The notes: generated from the letters alone by a model not told the origin. A stretch of DNA of 34,088 nucleotides from CAYQQU01 sp964419545 (GCA_964419545.1 CAYQQU010000062.1:1-34088), one strand, 5' to 3'; shown: positions 24,668 to 34,056, counted from the first letter of the stretch. Program-made: numbers and translations.

Positions 24668-25585
24668 TTACTTAGGGACGTTATTCGGGTCCAGCAGATC
24701 GTAGAACTGATCCAGCTTGGGCAGAATAATGATTCGCGTGCGGCGGTTGATCGAGCGGCCCTGGGCGGTCTCATTGGAAGCCAGGGTGTTGTATTCCCCG
24801 CGGCCGGCTGCCACCAGGCGGTTCGGATCGATATTGTAGGTGTCCTGCAGCACCCGCACCACCGAAGTAGCGCGCTTTACGCTAAGGTCCCAGTTGTCTT
24901 CGATACACTCCGTTTTGATCGGCACGTTATCCGTATATCCTTCGACCATCACTTCCAGATTGGGGCGCGATTGAATGATCTGGGCGATTTTGCCCAGCAC
25001 TTCGCGGGCCCGCTCGGTGATGGAGAAGCGTCCGCTCTGGAACAGCATCTTGTCGGAGAGGTTGATGAAAACGACCGTTTTATCCACTTTCACCTCCACG
25101 TCTTCATCGGCGATGCCATCGCGCAGCACCGTTTTCAGGTTGACGGCCAGGGCGAGGTTGATGGAGTCGGCCCGGCTTTTGGCGGATTGCAGCAGTTGGA
25201 TGTATTCGTCTTTTTGTTCCAGTTGGGAAAGGGTGGCCGAGATGTTGGCGTTGGCGGACTGGGACAGGCGGGTCAGGTCTTCGAGCTGTTTCACCTGATT
25301 GTCGAGCTGGTACCGGTAGCTGGTCACTTGTTCTTTCAGTCCCCGGATGCGTTCTTCCTGGACGGCTCTATCGCTTTCGAGCAGGGCTTTTTCGCGTTGG
25401 CATTCGCTGAGGCGCTGCATGTAAGCGTTGAGGTCTTCGCCGCATTTACCGAGTTGTTCGTTGGCCAGCTCCAGTTCGCGTTCTTTGCTCTCCTGCAGGG
25501 CCAGGTACTTCTTTTTGCTCACGCAGGAGGTGGTCAGCGCCAGGCACAGGCAGGAAAATAGGATGAATTTAATCGATGTTGTCAT
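24668..25585 (-). CDS. OmpA-family lipoprotein with coiled-coil spacer
   Basis: The 305-residue protein starts with a hydrophobic leader and a lipobox-like LTTSC (Cys21), so it is probably an outer-membrane lipoprotein. Residues about 25-130 are a charged coiled coil with many Glu, Lys and Gln. The C-terminal half is a peptidoglycan-binding OmpA domain: FQSGRFSITERAREVLGKIA, VMVEGYTDNVPIKT, NWDLSVKRATSVVRVL, NRLVAAGRGEYNTLASN and INRRTRIIILPKLD. The open frame extends upstream to 25687, but the ATG at 25585 puts the signal peptide first. It likely tethers the outer membrane to peptidoglycan. It is followed by a strong hairpin. Confidence 0.9.
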   Translation of the reverse strand: MTTSIKFILFSCLCLALTTSCVSKKKYLALQESKERELELANEQLGKCGEDLNAYMQRLSECQREKALLESDRAVQEERIRGLKEQVTSYRYQLDNQVKQLEDLTRLSQSANANISATLSQLEQKDEYIQLLQSAKSRADSINLALAVNLKTVLRDGIADEDVEVKVDKTVVFINLSDKMLFQSGRFSITERAREVLGKIAQIIQSRPNLEVMVEGYTDNVPIKTECIEDNWDLSVKRATSVVRVLQDTYNIDPNRLVAAGRGEYNTLASNETAQGRSINRRTRIIILPKLDQFYDLLDPNNVPK

Positions 25586-25969
25586 GGTTATCGTTTCGCC
25601 TTTTAAGTGATGAAATGTGATTTCAGGGAGTAGAGGGGGGTGATGTAAAGCCGGAATGACAAAGCCTCTTGCCTGCCGGTGAAGCAAAGGATTCGAAAGA
25701 GGGGGCCGTTGGTCTCGTCAAACGTCGCCCTCCGCTTAGGTTAAGCATAACGGTCGGCTTGGTTCGCATATTGTGAGTACCCAAGATAAGGAAAGTTTAG
25801 GTAATCAGGGAGGGGGAGAGACCGGAGCAGAAGAAACGCCACGGCGATGGTGATTTTCATTTTGCAGGGTAGGTTTTGATTTTCGAAGATAACCAAATTA
25901 ATCCGCAGCCGGTGTGCGAAGAAAGGAAAACGTGGTAAATTGAGCGTTAAATTAAAGCCCAACTCGCAC
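25586..25969. other. Intergenic region between divergent genes
   Basis: This 384-bp gap separates the OmpA-like lipoprotein (-) and the VOC protein (+). On the plus strand 25870-25878 reads TAGGTTTTG, close to the TAnnTTTG promoter box but with poor spacing to any upstream TTG. A 39-codon minus-strand frame starting with MKITIAVAFLLL is present at about 25741-25860 and could be a very short secreted peptide, but nothing supports translation. No RNA gene is recognised. Confidence 0.35.
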
Positions 25970-26419
25970 ATGCGTTATTCCATTCTTATCCTGTTTTTTG
26001 GCGTCAACATCCTGGCGGCTTCCGGCCAATCCATACAACTTCAATTCGACCATACCGCCATCCTGGTCCGGGATATGGCCCGGAGCGTCGATTTTTACGC
26101 CAACACCCTGCAGCTCGAGGAGATCGACACGCCCAGCTCGGACGCCGTCATCCGGTGGTTCGATCTGGGTAATGCCCAGCAGTTGCACCTGATCAAGGTC
26201 GAGGAGAAAGCCAGGGTCAAGCTGCACAAAGCCATTCATTTCTCCCTGCGCGTCGCCGACTTCGAGGCTTTGCTGGCTTACCTCTCGGAAAGACAGATCC
26301 CCTATTCCGACTGGCCGGGCCGGCCCCAGGCGTTCAGTACGCGGACCGACGGCGTGCGGCAGGTGTACATCCAGGACCCGGACGGCTACTGGATCGAGAT
26401 CAATGACGCGCCGCGTTAA
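25970..26419 (+). CDS. Secreted VOC/glyoxalase-fold protein
   Basis: The 149-residue protein has a signal peptide (MRYSILILFFGVNILAASGQ) followed by one vicinal-oxygen-chelate domain. Visible elements are the first metal-site strand FDHTAILVRDMARSVDFYA, the central HKAIHFSLRVADFEALLAYL, and the terminal YIQDPDGYWIEINDAP containing the usual metal-binding Glu. VOC proteins include glyoxalases, dioxygenases and resistance proteins, so activity is not assigned. An exported member is unusual but seen in Bacteroidota. The frame can be read ten codons upstream, but the ATG at 25970 begins the signal peptide. Confidence 0.8.
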   Translation: MRYSILILFFGVNILAASGQSIQLQFDHTAILVRDMARSVDFYANTLQLEEIDTPSSDAVIRWFDLGNAQQLHLIKVEEKARVKLHKAIHFSLRVADFEALLAYLSERQIPYSDWPGRPQAFSTRTDGVRQVYIQDPDGYWIEINDAPR

Positions 26420-26534
26420 TCCGGGTTTGCCGAAACAGTCTGAAGCCGGGGCTCTGAGCAGAGGTGGGTGATGTTTTCATTTCGGGATGAAAGCAGGCGT
26501 TTCCCGGCCGACAGAACAGGGCGATGTGGATTCC

Positions 26535-26550
26535 GTTCAATTAGTTGAAC
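26535..26550. promoter_or_regulatory. Palindrome before the P-type ATPase gene
   Basis: GTTCAA (26535-26540) and TTGAAC (26545-26550) form a perfect six-base inverted repeat around TTAG, ending 14 bp before the ATPase start. It may be an operator half-site pair or a small leader hairpin that controls translation. Confidence 0.4.
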
Positions 26551-26564
26551 GATAAGTCCACTAT

Positions 26565-29216
<2,652 letters not shown>

Positions 29217-29218
29217 AT

Positions 29219-29240
29219 AACCCATTGTGGGTTTGGGTTT
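29219..29240 (+). terminator. Possible terminator after the ATPase gene
   Basis: AACCCA at 29219-29224 pairs with TGGGTT at 29228-29233 around a TTG loop, directly after the stop codon and followed by TGGGTTT. The stem is short, so this is a modest call. Confidence 0.35.
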
Positions 29241-29493
29241 AGTGCTTTGTCCCAAAAGTAACTGTCGTTAATTCTGGTCTCTTTTGGCGCTGCGCTTCGT
29301 TGCAGGAATTCTCATTTAGCGGAATAATCCCGGTCAGCTCAATCCGCTTTTCACGCCCGTCTGTGCAGACAGTTTTACCCAAACCGACCGAAAGAAAGGG
29401 CGGGAGGAAGGACAGTAGCCAAGCCGGGCGTAAATTTCATCTGACCGGGCTGACGGATTTGCAATAGAAGCAAGCTCCAAACATGCTCGCACC
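29241..29493. other. Non-coding gap between convergent genes
   Basis: The stretch between the ATPase and the AHSA1-type gene has no ORF of coding character. It holds the short palindrome GTCTGTGCAGAC and two opposed copies of CCCGGTCAG/CTGACCGGG about 100 bp apart, which could be remnants of a small repeat. Nothing firmer is seen. Confidence 0.3.
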
Positions 29494-29922
29494 CTATTTT
29501 TTCGTTTCGACGTACAGCTTGAAGTTATTTAATATGGCCTGCCAACCGGCCCGCTGCTGTTCATCGGAATGGCTGCCTTCGGCTTCGAATGATTCTGACA
29601 GATTGACTTCATTGCCGTTCGCCGCAAAGCGAATCTGTACAGCCCTTCCGTCAGTCATTTGGTAAGTGATCAATTCTTTGTCGATCACCTGATCGTAGGT
29701 CCCGGTAAAATCAAACCCCATACTGCCGTCTTTGGCTTCCATTCTCCAATTAAACTTTCCGCCCGGCCGCAGGTCGTTTTCCGCGCGGGGACAGCGCCAT
29801 TCGTCCGCAGCGAAATTCCATTGGGTAATATGTTCCGGCGCCGTCCAGTATTCCCATACTTTTTCGACAGGCGCCATAATGGTGGTTTCAACGGTGATGG
29901 TCATTTTTTCCGCCGGTTTCAT
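29494..29922 (-). CDS. AHSA1/SRPBCC-family protein
   Basis: The 142-residue protein fits the START-like SRPBCC family (activator of Hsp90 ATPase homologue type). It has the opening strand ITVETTIMAPVEKVWEYW, the helix EHITQWNFA, the block PGGKFNWRMEAKDGSMGFDF, GTYDQVIDKELITYQM, and a long C-terminal helix GWQAILNNFKLYVE. Such proteins bind hydrophobic ligands in a helix-grip cavity; the ligand is unknown. The ATG at 29922 is taken, but an in-frame ATG at 29904 has an equally good leader (ggcggaaaaa). It lies 22 bp downstream of the YdeI-like gene, suggesting one transcript; the two families often sit together. Confidence 0.85.
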   Translation of the reverse strand: MKPAEKMTITVETTIMAPVEKVWEYWTAPEHITQWNFAADEWRCPRAENDLRPGGKFNWRMEAKDGSMGFDFTGTYDQVIDKELITYQMTDGRAVQIRFAANGNEVNLSESFEAEGSHSDEQQRAGWQAILNNFKLYVETKK

Positions 29923-29944
29923 GGTTTTTTATTTTAAAATTTAT

Positions 29945-30595
29945 TTATCCGCCTTTTTTGCGGGATTGGTACTTATCGTGCAGCCCTTCCCCATTGAGTA
30001 TTTTTCCGACGTACTTTTCTATTCTGGACACCCGCGTTTTGGATTGCTTGGGCGCCGAAAAATAGAGGACATACCCCCTTTGCCGTCCGGGGGTCAGCGC
30101 TTCGAAAGCGCTTTTCAGGACGGGGTCTTCCTCGAGTTCCATTTCCAGTTCTTCGGGAAGCGGTTCGGGCTGCTTTTTAAAGTTCACTTTCAGCCCCGCT
30201 TTTTCCACCTCGATGGCTTCGTAGATACAGTCTTTCAAATCGGCCTCCACCTGCTCGATTTCCTCGATACCGGTAAACTTAATCACCCGGTCGGCCTGCG
30301 AGTTGGCGCCGGGTTTGACCAGGATACCCTGCGGGTCCTTCAATAACACTCCTTTGAAAAAGCTGACGGCGCAATAGGCTTTAAAAGCGCCGAGCAATAA
30401 TACGTTGCTATTTTGGAAGGTGTAACAAGGCACGCCCCATTTTGACGTTTCGGTTAACCCGCAGTCGAGAACAATATCTCTCAACAGCGCCAGTTCTGCG
30501 GTCCATCGATGGACTTTGCAGTCAGGCGTGCCCCCCAGCGGGCAGCGGCCGCAGCCGGCGATTAGATATTGGTCGACGCTCCTGGTCATTTGCAT
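29945..30595 (-). CDS. YdeI/OmpD-associated family protein
   Basis: The 216-residue protein has an N-terminal DUF1801-like fold (LRDIVLDCGLTETSKWGVPCYTF, then VLLLGAFKAYCAVSFFKG and GVLLKDPQGIL) and a C-terminal basic YdeI-type part (SAFEALTPGRQRGYVLYFSAPKQ followed by a Lys/Arg-rich helix). The family is loosely linked to envelope stress or bacteriocin tolerance, but no biochemistry is certain. An unusual Cys-rich opening, CGRCPLGGTPDCKVHRW, precedes the fold and could bind a metal. It is the first gene of a two-gene unit with the SRPBCC protein. Confidence 0.82.
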   Translation of the reverse strand: MQMTRSVDQYLIAGCGRCPLGGTPDCKVHRWTAELALLRDIVLDCGLTETSKWGVPCYTFQNSNVLLLGAFKAYCAVSFFKGVLLKDPQGILVKPGANSQADRVIKFTGIEEIEQVEADLKDCIYEAIEVEKAGLKVNFKKQPEPLPEELEMELEEDPVLKSAFEALTPGRQRGYVLYFSAPKQSKTRVSRIEKYVGKILNGEGLHDKYQSRKKGG

Positions 30596-30703
30596 TTTTT
30601 TGTTTTCGACTTCAATTTACACTTTTTTGTTTTCATTTGCAGGAATCAATCGGGTATTCACTTTTTGGGTGCTGTTCAGCCGGGCAGGTTGTTTTCTGCA
30701 TTT

Positions 30704-31081
30704 CTAGTTGAGAGCAACGACAAAACTGGTTATCAACTGAATTAAAGCAACCGGCGCCCAGATGCGTTCAATTTTACTTGGCGTTATGGTATTCAAGATT
30801 GTCCCAACCAGAAAAAACAGAACAACCACCCAAATCCCAATACCAGAAATGGCCTGGAGTTGAGGGAACAATAAATTCGCTTCGGATAATACCACGGCTG
30901 CCATAAAACCGAGAATAATCATATTGATGACGGCAACCACCCGCATTTTAGGAGGATATTTGCCAGGAAATTTTCCTCCCATAGCTGCTTCCCCCCACGG
31001 CGCGCCTGCGGCGAGGCATCCCTGAAAAATGATGACTATTCCAGTGAAAATGGTGAAGATGGTGGCTGATGCGGTTTCCAT
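30704..31081 (-). CDS. Small four-helix membrane protein
   Basis: The 125-residue protein has four predicted transmembrane helices (about residues 5-25, 50-68, 80-98, 105-124). The loop after helix 1 reads GAPWGEAAMGGKFPGKYPPKMR, a conserved-looking Gly/Pro-rich segment I have seen in small uncharacterised bacterial membrane proteins. No function is assigned. The frame opens nine codons earlier, but the ATG at 31081 starts just before helix 1 and is preferred. It is read away from the tRNA and separated from the YdeI-like gene by about 108 bp. Confidence 0.7.
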   Translation of the reverse strand: METASATIFTIFTGIVIIFQGCLAAGAPWGEAAMGGKFPGKYPPKMRVVAVINMIILGFMAAVVLSEANLLFPQLQAISGIGIWVVVLFFLVGTILNTITPSKIERIWAPVALIQLITSFVVALN

Positions 31082-31127
31082 TGAACTGTTCTTTTTTATT
31101 GAACCCAATGCGAAAATCCATTGAACT
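31077..31127. repeat. Short direct repeats upstream of the membrane-protein gene
   Basis: TCCATTGAACT occurs at 31077-31087 and 31117-31127, with a shorter ATTGAAC at 31098-31104 between them. The spacing of about 20 bp (two helical turns) would fit a regulator-binding array, but they may be accidental. Confidence 0.3.
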
Positions 31128-31129
31128 AT

Positions 31130-31277
31130 AACCCGGATTATTTATGGATCATTCTATTGCCGCCCGCCATTCTACCCCGCTCACTCACCGTATCTAGGGA
31201 TTTGCCTGCGTGTCGCCTCCTGTGCGAACGCAAGTCTGGCAACCGGCATGACGAAGAACCCATGAATAATCCGGGCT
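31130..31277. repeat. MITE-like repeat, copy 2
   Basis: A 148-bp element with ends AACCCGGATTATTTATGG and CCATGAATAATCCGGGCT. It shares the conserved outer arms of the copy at 20513-20672, including CCGCTCACTCACCGTA and GCATGACGAAGAACCCATG-type blocks, with a diverged middle. It carries no ORF and, as in copy 1, its right end provides part of a stop codon for a minus-strand frame. Confidence 0.8.
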
Positions 31278-31469
31278 AAAGCTCAAACGGGATGGGGACG
31301 AGTTGCCATTCCAAATATACGAACGCACCGATAATCCCCAAGCGCCAATTATCGCCATCCTGGCGGTCTGCCGACCGGTCCGCCCTCCGGTATCGCACGA
31401 CGGCTACCGCTGCGTAGCCGGGACGGCCCCCGCGGTGCGGAGGCGCTCCCATCAAGCACCGCGCCGCTA
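31278..31469. other. Region before the tRNA, possible gene remnant
   Basis: A minus-strand frame at 31276-31515 (79 codons) ends in the repeat copy and overlaps the tRNA promoter at its start. Its last 25 residues (NWRLGIIGAFVYLEWQLV region) look protein-like, but the rest is Arg/Gly-rich as in random GC-rich sequence. It may be a degraded gene end. No other feature is seen. Confidence 0.25.
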
Positions 31470-31500
31470 TTGTCCATCCTCGCCAGAAAGTGTATATTTG
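31470..31500 (+). promoter_or_regulatory. Bacteroidota-type promoter of the tRNA
   Basis: TTG at 31470-31472, a 20-nt spacer, then TATATTTG at 31493-31500 matches the Bacteroidota -33/-7 consensus (TTG, about 19-21 nt, TAnnTTTG) exactly. The mature tRNA starts 16 nt downstream. Confidence 0.8.
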
Positions 31501-31516
31501 TGGGCGCTTATTCATC

Positions 31517-31590
31517 GGTCCCTTAGCTCAGTTGGTTAGAGCGTCTGACTCATAATCAGGGGGTCGCAGGTTCAAGTCCTGCAGGGACCA
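31517..31590 (+). tRNA. tRNA with CAU anticodon (Ile2 or elongator Met)
   Basis: A 74-nt cloverleaf: acceptor GGTCCCT/AGGGACC, D-arm GCTC/GAGC, anticodon stem TCTGA/TCAGG with loop CTCATAA (anticodon CAT), and T-arm GCAGG-TTCAAGT-CCTGC. CCA is not encoded; the discriminator A is followed by a C and then a six-T run. The acceptor and T-arm resemble E. coli tRNA-Ile2, whose CAU anticodon is modified by TilS to read AUA, more than elongator tRNA-Met, but identity cannot be settled from sequence alone. Confidence 0.93.
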
Positions 31591-32038
31591 CTTTTTTCCT
31601 CTCAAACAAGCCCGCCCCGGGAAATTACCCCGGAATATTCATAGGGGCTTCGCTATGCGGAAGGGTTAATAGCTACTAGGTTGAGACCTGGGTGGCCGGC
31701 AGGAATTAAAATACAAGGCAAAGCAAAGGGTGGATTTTTGTCGCCATTGGAGTGGGGTTTTGATTTGTTTCCCAAGCACTAATTTATAAGTAAATCACCA
31801 GCCTTTGTGGCGAAGGCGAAGTAAATCATACTCACTGCTTCCATCCATAAATGCACTAAAGAAATATTGTCCACAAGTCGTTCTGAGCTTGCCTGTCATA
31901 GTCGGAAGAAACAAAGGCCCTTGGCAGATTCACGAAACCATGTTAGAGCAGATTGGAAGCTTGCTCAAATTGAGAGAATATGAGGGATAACCAATCCCAC
32001 TTAATCTCAATAATAGGCATCAGAACTTTTCGCAAGGT
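31591..32038. other. Gene-poor AT-richer stretch after the tRNA
   Basis: A T6 run at 31592-31597 probably ends the tRNA transcript. A small hairpin CCGGG/CCCGG lies at 31617-31632. A 61-codon plus frame at 31805-31990 is present, but it has no recognisable family or leader and is not called. No integrase or duplicate of the tRNA 3' end was found, so there is no sign of a tRNA-targeted island. Confidence 0.35.
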
Positions 32039-32047
32039 TTGAAGTGT

Positions 32048-32055
32048 TATCTTTG
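32048..32055 (+). promoter_or_regulatory. Candidate -7 promoter box of the antitoxin gene
   Basis: TATCTTTG matches TAnnTTTG exactly and lies 16 bp before the antitoxin ATG. The -33 position (around 32025) lacks a clear TTG, so strength may depend on a regulator, as is common for autoregulated toxin-antitoxin operons. Confidence 0.5.
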
Positions 32056-32071
32056 TAGAAAAGAAACAAAG

Positions 32072-32245
32072 ATGCTGTTTAAGGAAAAAGTGTTGGAGAC
32101 CATTCAATCTCTCCCTGAGGAATTCTCTATAGATGAACTAGTGGACCGGTTAATCCTGCTAGAAAAAATCAATATTGGCCTGGCACAAGCAGAGGCAGGC
32201 AAAACGATTAGTCAAAAAGAAGCCCAGAAGAAATGGCAAAAGTAA
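32072..32245 (+). CDS. Small antitoxin-like protein
   Basis: The 57-residue protein (MLFKEKVLETIQSLPEEFS start) is a short, charged, mostly helical protein ending in a basic KEAQKKWQK tail. It has the layout of the Bacteroidota antitoxins that precede RelE/ParE toxins: EFSIDELVDRLILLEKI forms the likely dimerisation part, and GLAQAEAGKTISQKEA is the family-typical linker before the toxin-binding tail. Its 3' end overlaps a toxin-like start codon by 13 bp, the classic type II arrangement, although that toxin is broken. The frame extends 11 codons upstream, but the ATG at 32072 sits correctly after the promoter box. Confidence 0.65.
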   Translation: MLFKEKVLETIQSLPEEFSIDELVDRLILLEKINIGLAQAEAGKTISQKEAQKKWQK

Positions 32246-32292
32246 ACTAGACCTTCCAAGCATTGGGAGATCTTGATGAAATCAACATTCTT
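32233..32292 (+). pseudogene. ParE/RelE-type toxin remnant with early stop
   Basis: Starting at ATG 32233, inside the antitoxin gene, the frame reads MAKVN, TAG, then TFQALGDLDEINIL. ParE-family toxins commonly start in the manner MAKVxWT..A..DL.EI, so the TAG at 32248-32250 sits where TGG (Trp) is expected. After DEINIL the similarity stops and the frame ends at 32346, overlapping the end of the opposing lipoprotein gene. I read it as a toxin lost by a nonsense change and truncation. The match is short and recalled from memory, so it could be chance. Confidence 0.45.
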
Positions 32293-32335
32293 ACCATCCG
32301 ACCTTCAGCCTTGCCATTAAAGTCACCCATTTTGC

Positions 32336-33103
32336 TCATGGTTTAAAGAGGCGTTGCCGAAAAATAACCTGAAATACTCGACCCTCAACCACTCCTTTAA
32401 AGTGTATAAACGAAGCCTCATTCTGACGAGGAAAGAAAAGACTTCCTTTAAGCTCGTAATTTGGTTCGAGGCTCGTTTTGCGGATTGTTTCGTATTCCCA
32501 ATACTCTCTTTGCTCGGCCAATGAACCCAAGCGATAATCCCGATTGGATTGTTCGATCTCGTAATCCGCTCTTCTGATCTCCCGGTCTTCCATTTCCTGG
32601 GCCCTTTCCTGTAAATCTTCGTCTTTACCAATGGAACTAATATCGGATGCTGCGTCTAGGGTAAGAGAAAGTAATTCAAGAGAAGCGGAATTCTGACCTT
32701 CGGCGATCTCTCTAGATGCGCTTTTATCCAAATTTAGTAAGATCATTTCCGGGTCAAAGGCCTTAAGGGGAGCGGCAATGGATGTCATCGTATCGCCCAT
32801 CAAGCCTTCCATGCTAAATTGTAATGGATCTACCAGTACCGGTTGGTCAGAGAAGTTTTGGACCCTGACGTCCAAAATCAGATACTGTTGGGTGCTTTTC
32901 TGAAAGACCACATCCATTACAACTCCTCTTTCTTCCGGCAATTCCATTACTTCGCGGCCGTGCCACCATTTATTGGTTGGTTCAAGGGGAACCAGCCTGC
33001 TTACCGGCTGTGGGGTTGAACATGCGGTAATAAAGAGCGTGCCGATGAATAATTGGCAAAGATTGGAGGGATGAAAGAATGGTTTCATAGAATGAATTTT
33101 CAT
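32336..33103 (-). CDS. Putative lipoprotein of unknown function
   Basis: The 255-residue product has a lipoprotein signal (LFIGTLFITACSTP; lipobox Cys28 from this start). The mature part has an N-terminal beta-rich segment (VVMDVVFQKSTQQYLILDVRV and NFSDQPVLVDPLQFSM, reminiscent of an immunoglobulin-like or DUF4352-like fold), a charged helical middle (LQERAQEMEDREIRRADYEI), and a final beta segment with LKGSLFFPRQNEASFIHFKGV. I do not recognise the family. An in-frame ATG at 33088 is an alternative start that still keeps the signal. It is isolated, with the palindromic repeat at 33144-33266 just upstream. Confidence 0.65.
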   Translation of the reverse strand: MKIHSMKPFFHPSNLCQLFIGTLFITACSTPQPVSRLVPLEPTNKWWHGREVMELPEERGVVMDVVFQKSTQQYLILDVRVQNFSDQPVLVDPLQFSMEGLMGDTMTSIAAPLKAFDPEMILLNLDKSASREIAEGQNSASLELLSLTLDAASDISSIGKDEDLQERAQEMEDREIRRADYEIEQSNRDYRLGSLAEQREYWEYETIRKTSLEPNYELKGSLFFPRQNEASFIHFKGVVEGRVFQVIFRQRLFKP

Positions 33104-33143
33104 GGAAAAAACATAGCAGGAAGATAAACGAGTTACTATTATG

Positions 33144-33266
33144 TGGTGTGTAACAAAAATTTTTGCTGATCCTTTCTTGAAAGGAAACGCTTTTAATTAC
33201 TGAAAATCAACTTTTTAAATTGAGCACTCAGCAAAAATTTTTACAAGGAACTTGTGTTACACACCA
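33144..33266. repeat. Interrupted inverted repeat, possible MITE or cruciform element
   Basis: TGGTGTGTAAC (33144-33154) plus AAAAATTTTTGCTGA (33155-33169) is mirrored by TCAGCAAAAATTTTT (33228-33242) and GTTACACACCA (33256-33266). The right arm is split by a 13-bp palindrome ACAAGGAACTTGT (33243-33255). Near the centre a further palindrome, TCCTTTCTTGAAAGGA, lies at about 33170-33185. There is no ORF. It may be a small transposon-derived element or the regulatory region of the lipoprotein gene, whose start is 40 bp away. Confidence 0.7.
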
Positions 33267-33444
33267 TTATGTTAGGGTTAGCAATAAGTTAATTAACATT
33301 ATTTAAGAGATAAGTGCTTGAGGCATCTAAATTGACCGGCCCGAAAGCCCAGGAACCGCCCCTTAGAACCCGATAGAAGCCCGTATTTGAGCCTCGTGGA
33401 TTCTTTTGAGCGTAAGTTGGATAATCATCCTTCTAGGGGAACTG
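33267..33444. other. Non-coding gap before the GxxExxY element
   Basis: No ORF of coding character, RNA gene or promoter match is seen between the interrupted repeat and the left arm of the GxxExxY cassette. Confidence 0.3.
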
Positions 33445-33492
33445 CCCCATTGTCTTGACCGGGATGGCCGGGATGGGGGGATGACCGGGATC
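33445..33492 (+). repeat. Left inverted repeat of the GxxExxY cassette
   Basis: The 48-bp arm starts with CCCCATTGTCTTGACC and contains GGGATGGCCGGGATG. It is the inverse of 34009-34056, with the first 25 bases identical. Confidence 0.75.
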
Positions 33493-33593
33493 AGGGCAGG
33501 AATCCGGGTTTTGAGTCTCAACTTGTCCCATCATGTCCCAACTTGTCCCTATGATTGGGCATAAATTGTAGGCTGGCAACAACCCGTGTTAAG

Positions 33594-33977
33594 ATGAAGT
33601 ACCAGGACCTTACACATGAGATTATCGGCAGCGCGATGGAAGTCCATCGTCATTTAGGCAATGGTTTCCAGGAAGTCATCTATCAGCGGGCTCTGGCCTG
33701 TGAATTAACGCTCCGAGGAGTCTCCTTCCTGAGGGAAGTGGAAATGGAGGTACACTATAAAGACCATCACGTGGGCACCCGCCGGGTCGACTTTCTGGTG
33801 GAAGGGATCATTTCTACGGAACTCAAGGCGGTTATTCAACTGGAAAGTGTCCACCTCGCCCAGGGCCTGAACTACCTGGAAGCCTATAATCTGGAGATTG
33901 GACTATTGATAAACTTCGGAGCCACTAGGCTACAATATAAGCGATTGTTAAATCAAAAATACGACCCGGCTAAATAA
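33594..33977 (+). CDS. GxxExxY protein, PD-(D/E)XK nuclease superfamily
   Basis: The 127-residue protein carries the family signature GFQEVIY (Gly24, Glu27, Tyr30) within LGNGFQEVIYQRAL. A nuclease-like core follows: RRVDFLVEGIISTELKAV gives the Asp and the Glu-x-Lys of PD-(D/E)XK enzymes. LAQGLNYLEAYNLEIGLLINFGATRLQYKRL completes the family pattern. All key residues are present, so it may be an active nuclease, but the biological role of this family is not known. The frame opens 13 codons earlier with TTG; ATG 33594 is the family-typical start (MKYQDLTHEII). It lies between the two 48-bp inverted repeats and is alone in the cassette. Confidence 0.9.
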   Translation: MKYQDLTHEIIGSAMEVHRHLGNGFQEVIYQRALACELTLRGVSFLREVEMEVHYKDHHVGTRRVDFLVEGIISTELKAVIQLESVHLAQGLNYLEAYNLEIGLLINFGATRLQYKRLLNQKYDPAK

Positions 33978-34008
33978 CAAGAACAAAACAAGCCCCACCA
34001 GCCGATCC

Positions 34009-34056
34009 GATCCTGACCATCCCTCAATCCTGGCCATCCCGGTCAAGACAATGGGG
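34009..34056 (-). repeat. Right inverted repeat of the GxxExxY cassette
   Basis: The 48-bp arm ends GGTCAAGACAATGGGG and is the inverse of the left arm at 33445-33492. The differences lie in the inner half. Confidence 0.75.

Larger units (their letters stand above)
33445..34056. mobile_element. GxxExxY cassette bounded by 48-bp inverted repeats
   Basis: The left arm (33445-33492) and right arm (34009-34056) are inverted copies. The outer 25 bases, beginning CCCCATTGTCTTGACCGGGA and ending GGCC, are identical, and the inner 23 match with about five differences. The arms contain repeats of GACCGGGAT/GGCCGGGAT. Inside lie a short repeat tract (TTGTCCC, TGTCCC, TTGTCCC at 33522-33549) and one gene. 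The layout is that of a small mobile or cassette-like unit; no transposase is present. Boundaries beyond the arms were not determined. Confidence 0.6.

Noticed and set aside
25741..25860. 39-codon minus frame with a signal-like start (MKITIAVAFLLL)
   Set aside because: Too short, no leader or conserved part, and the sequence after the hydrophobic run has no pattern; kept only as a remark in the intergenic entry.
31517..31590. tRNA as an integration site for a genomic island
   Set aside because: No integrase gene and no repeat of the tRNA 3' end was found downstream within the window.
31805..31990. 61-codon plus frame after the tRNA
   Set aside because: No recognisable family, non-family-like basic start and no promoter or leader.
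33144..34056. CRISPR array suggested by clustered repeats near the window end
   Set aside because: The repeats are inverted pairs and short tracts, not regular direct repeats with unique spacers, and no cas gene is present.
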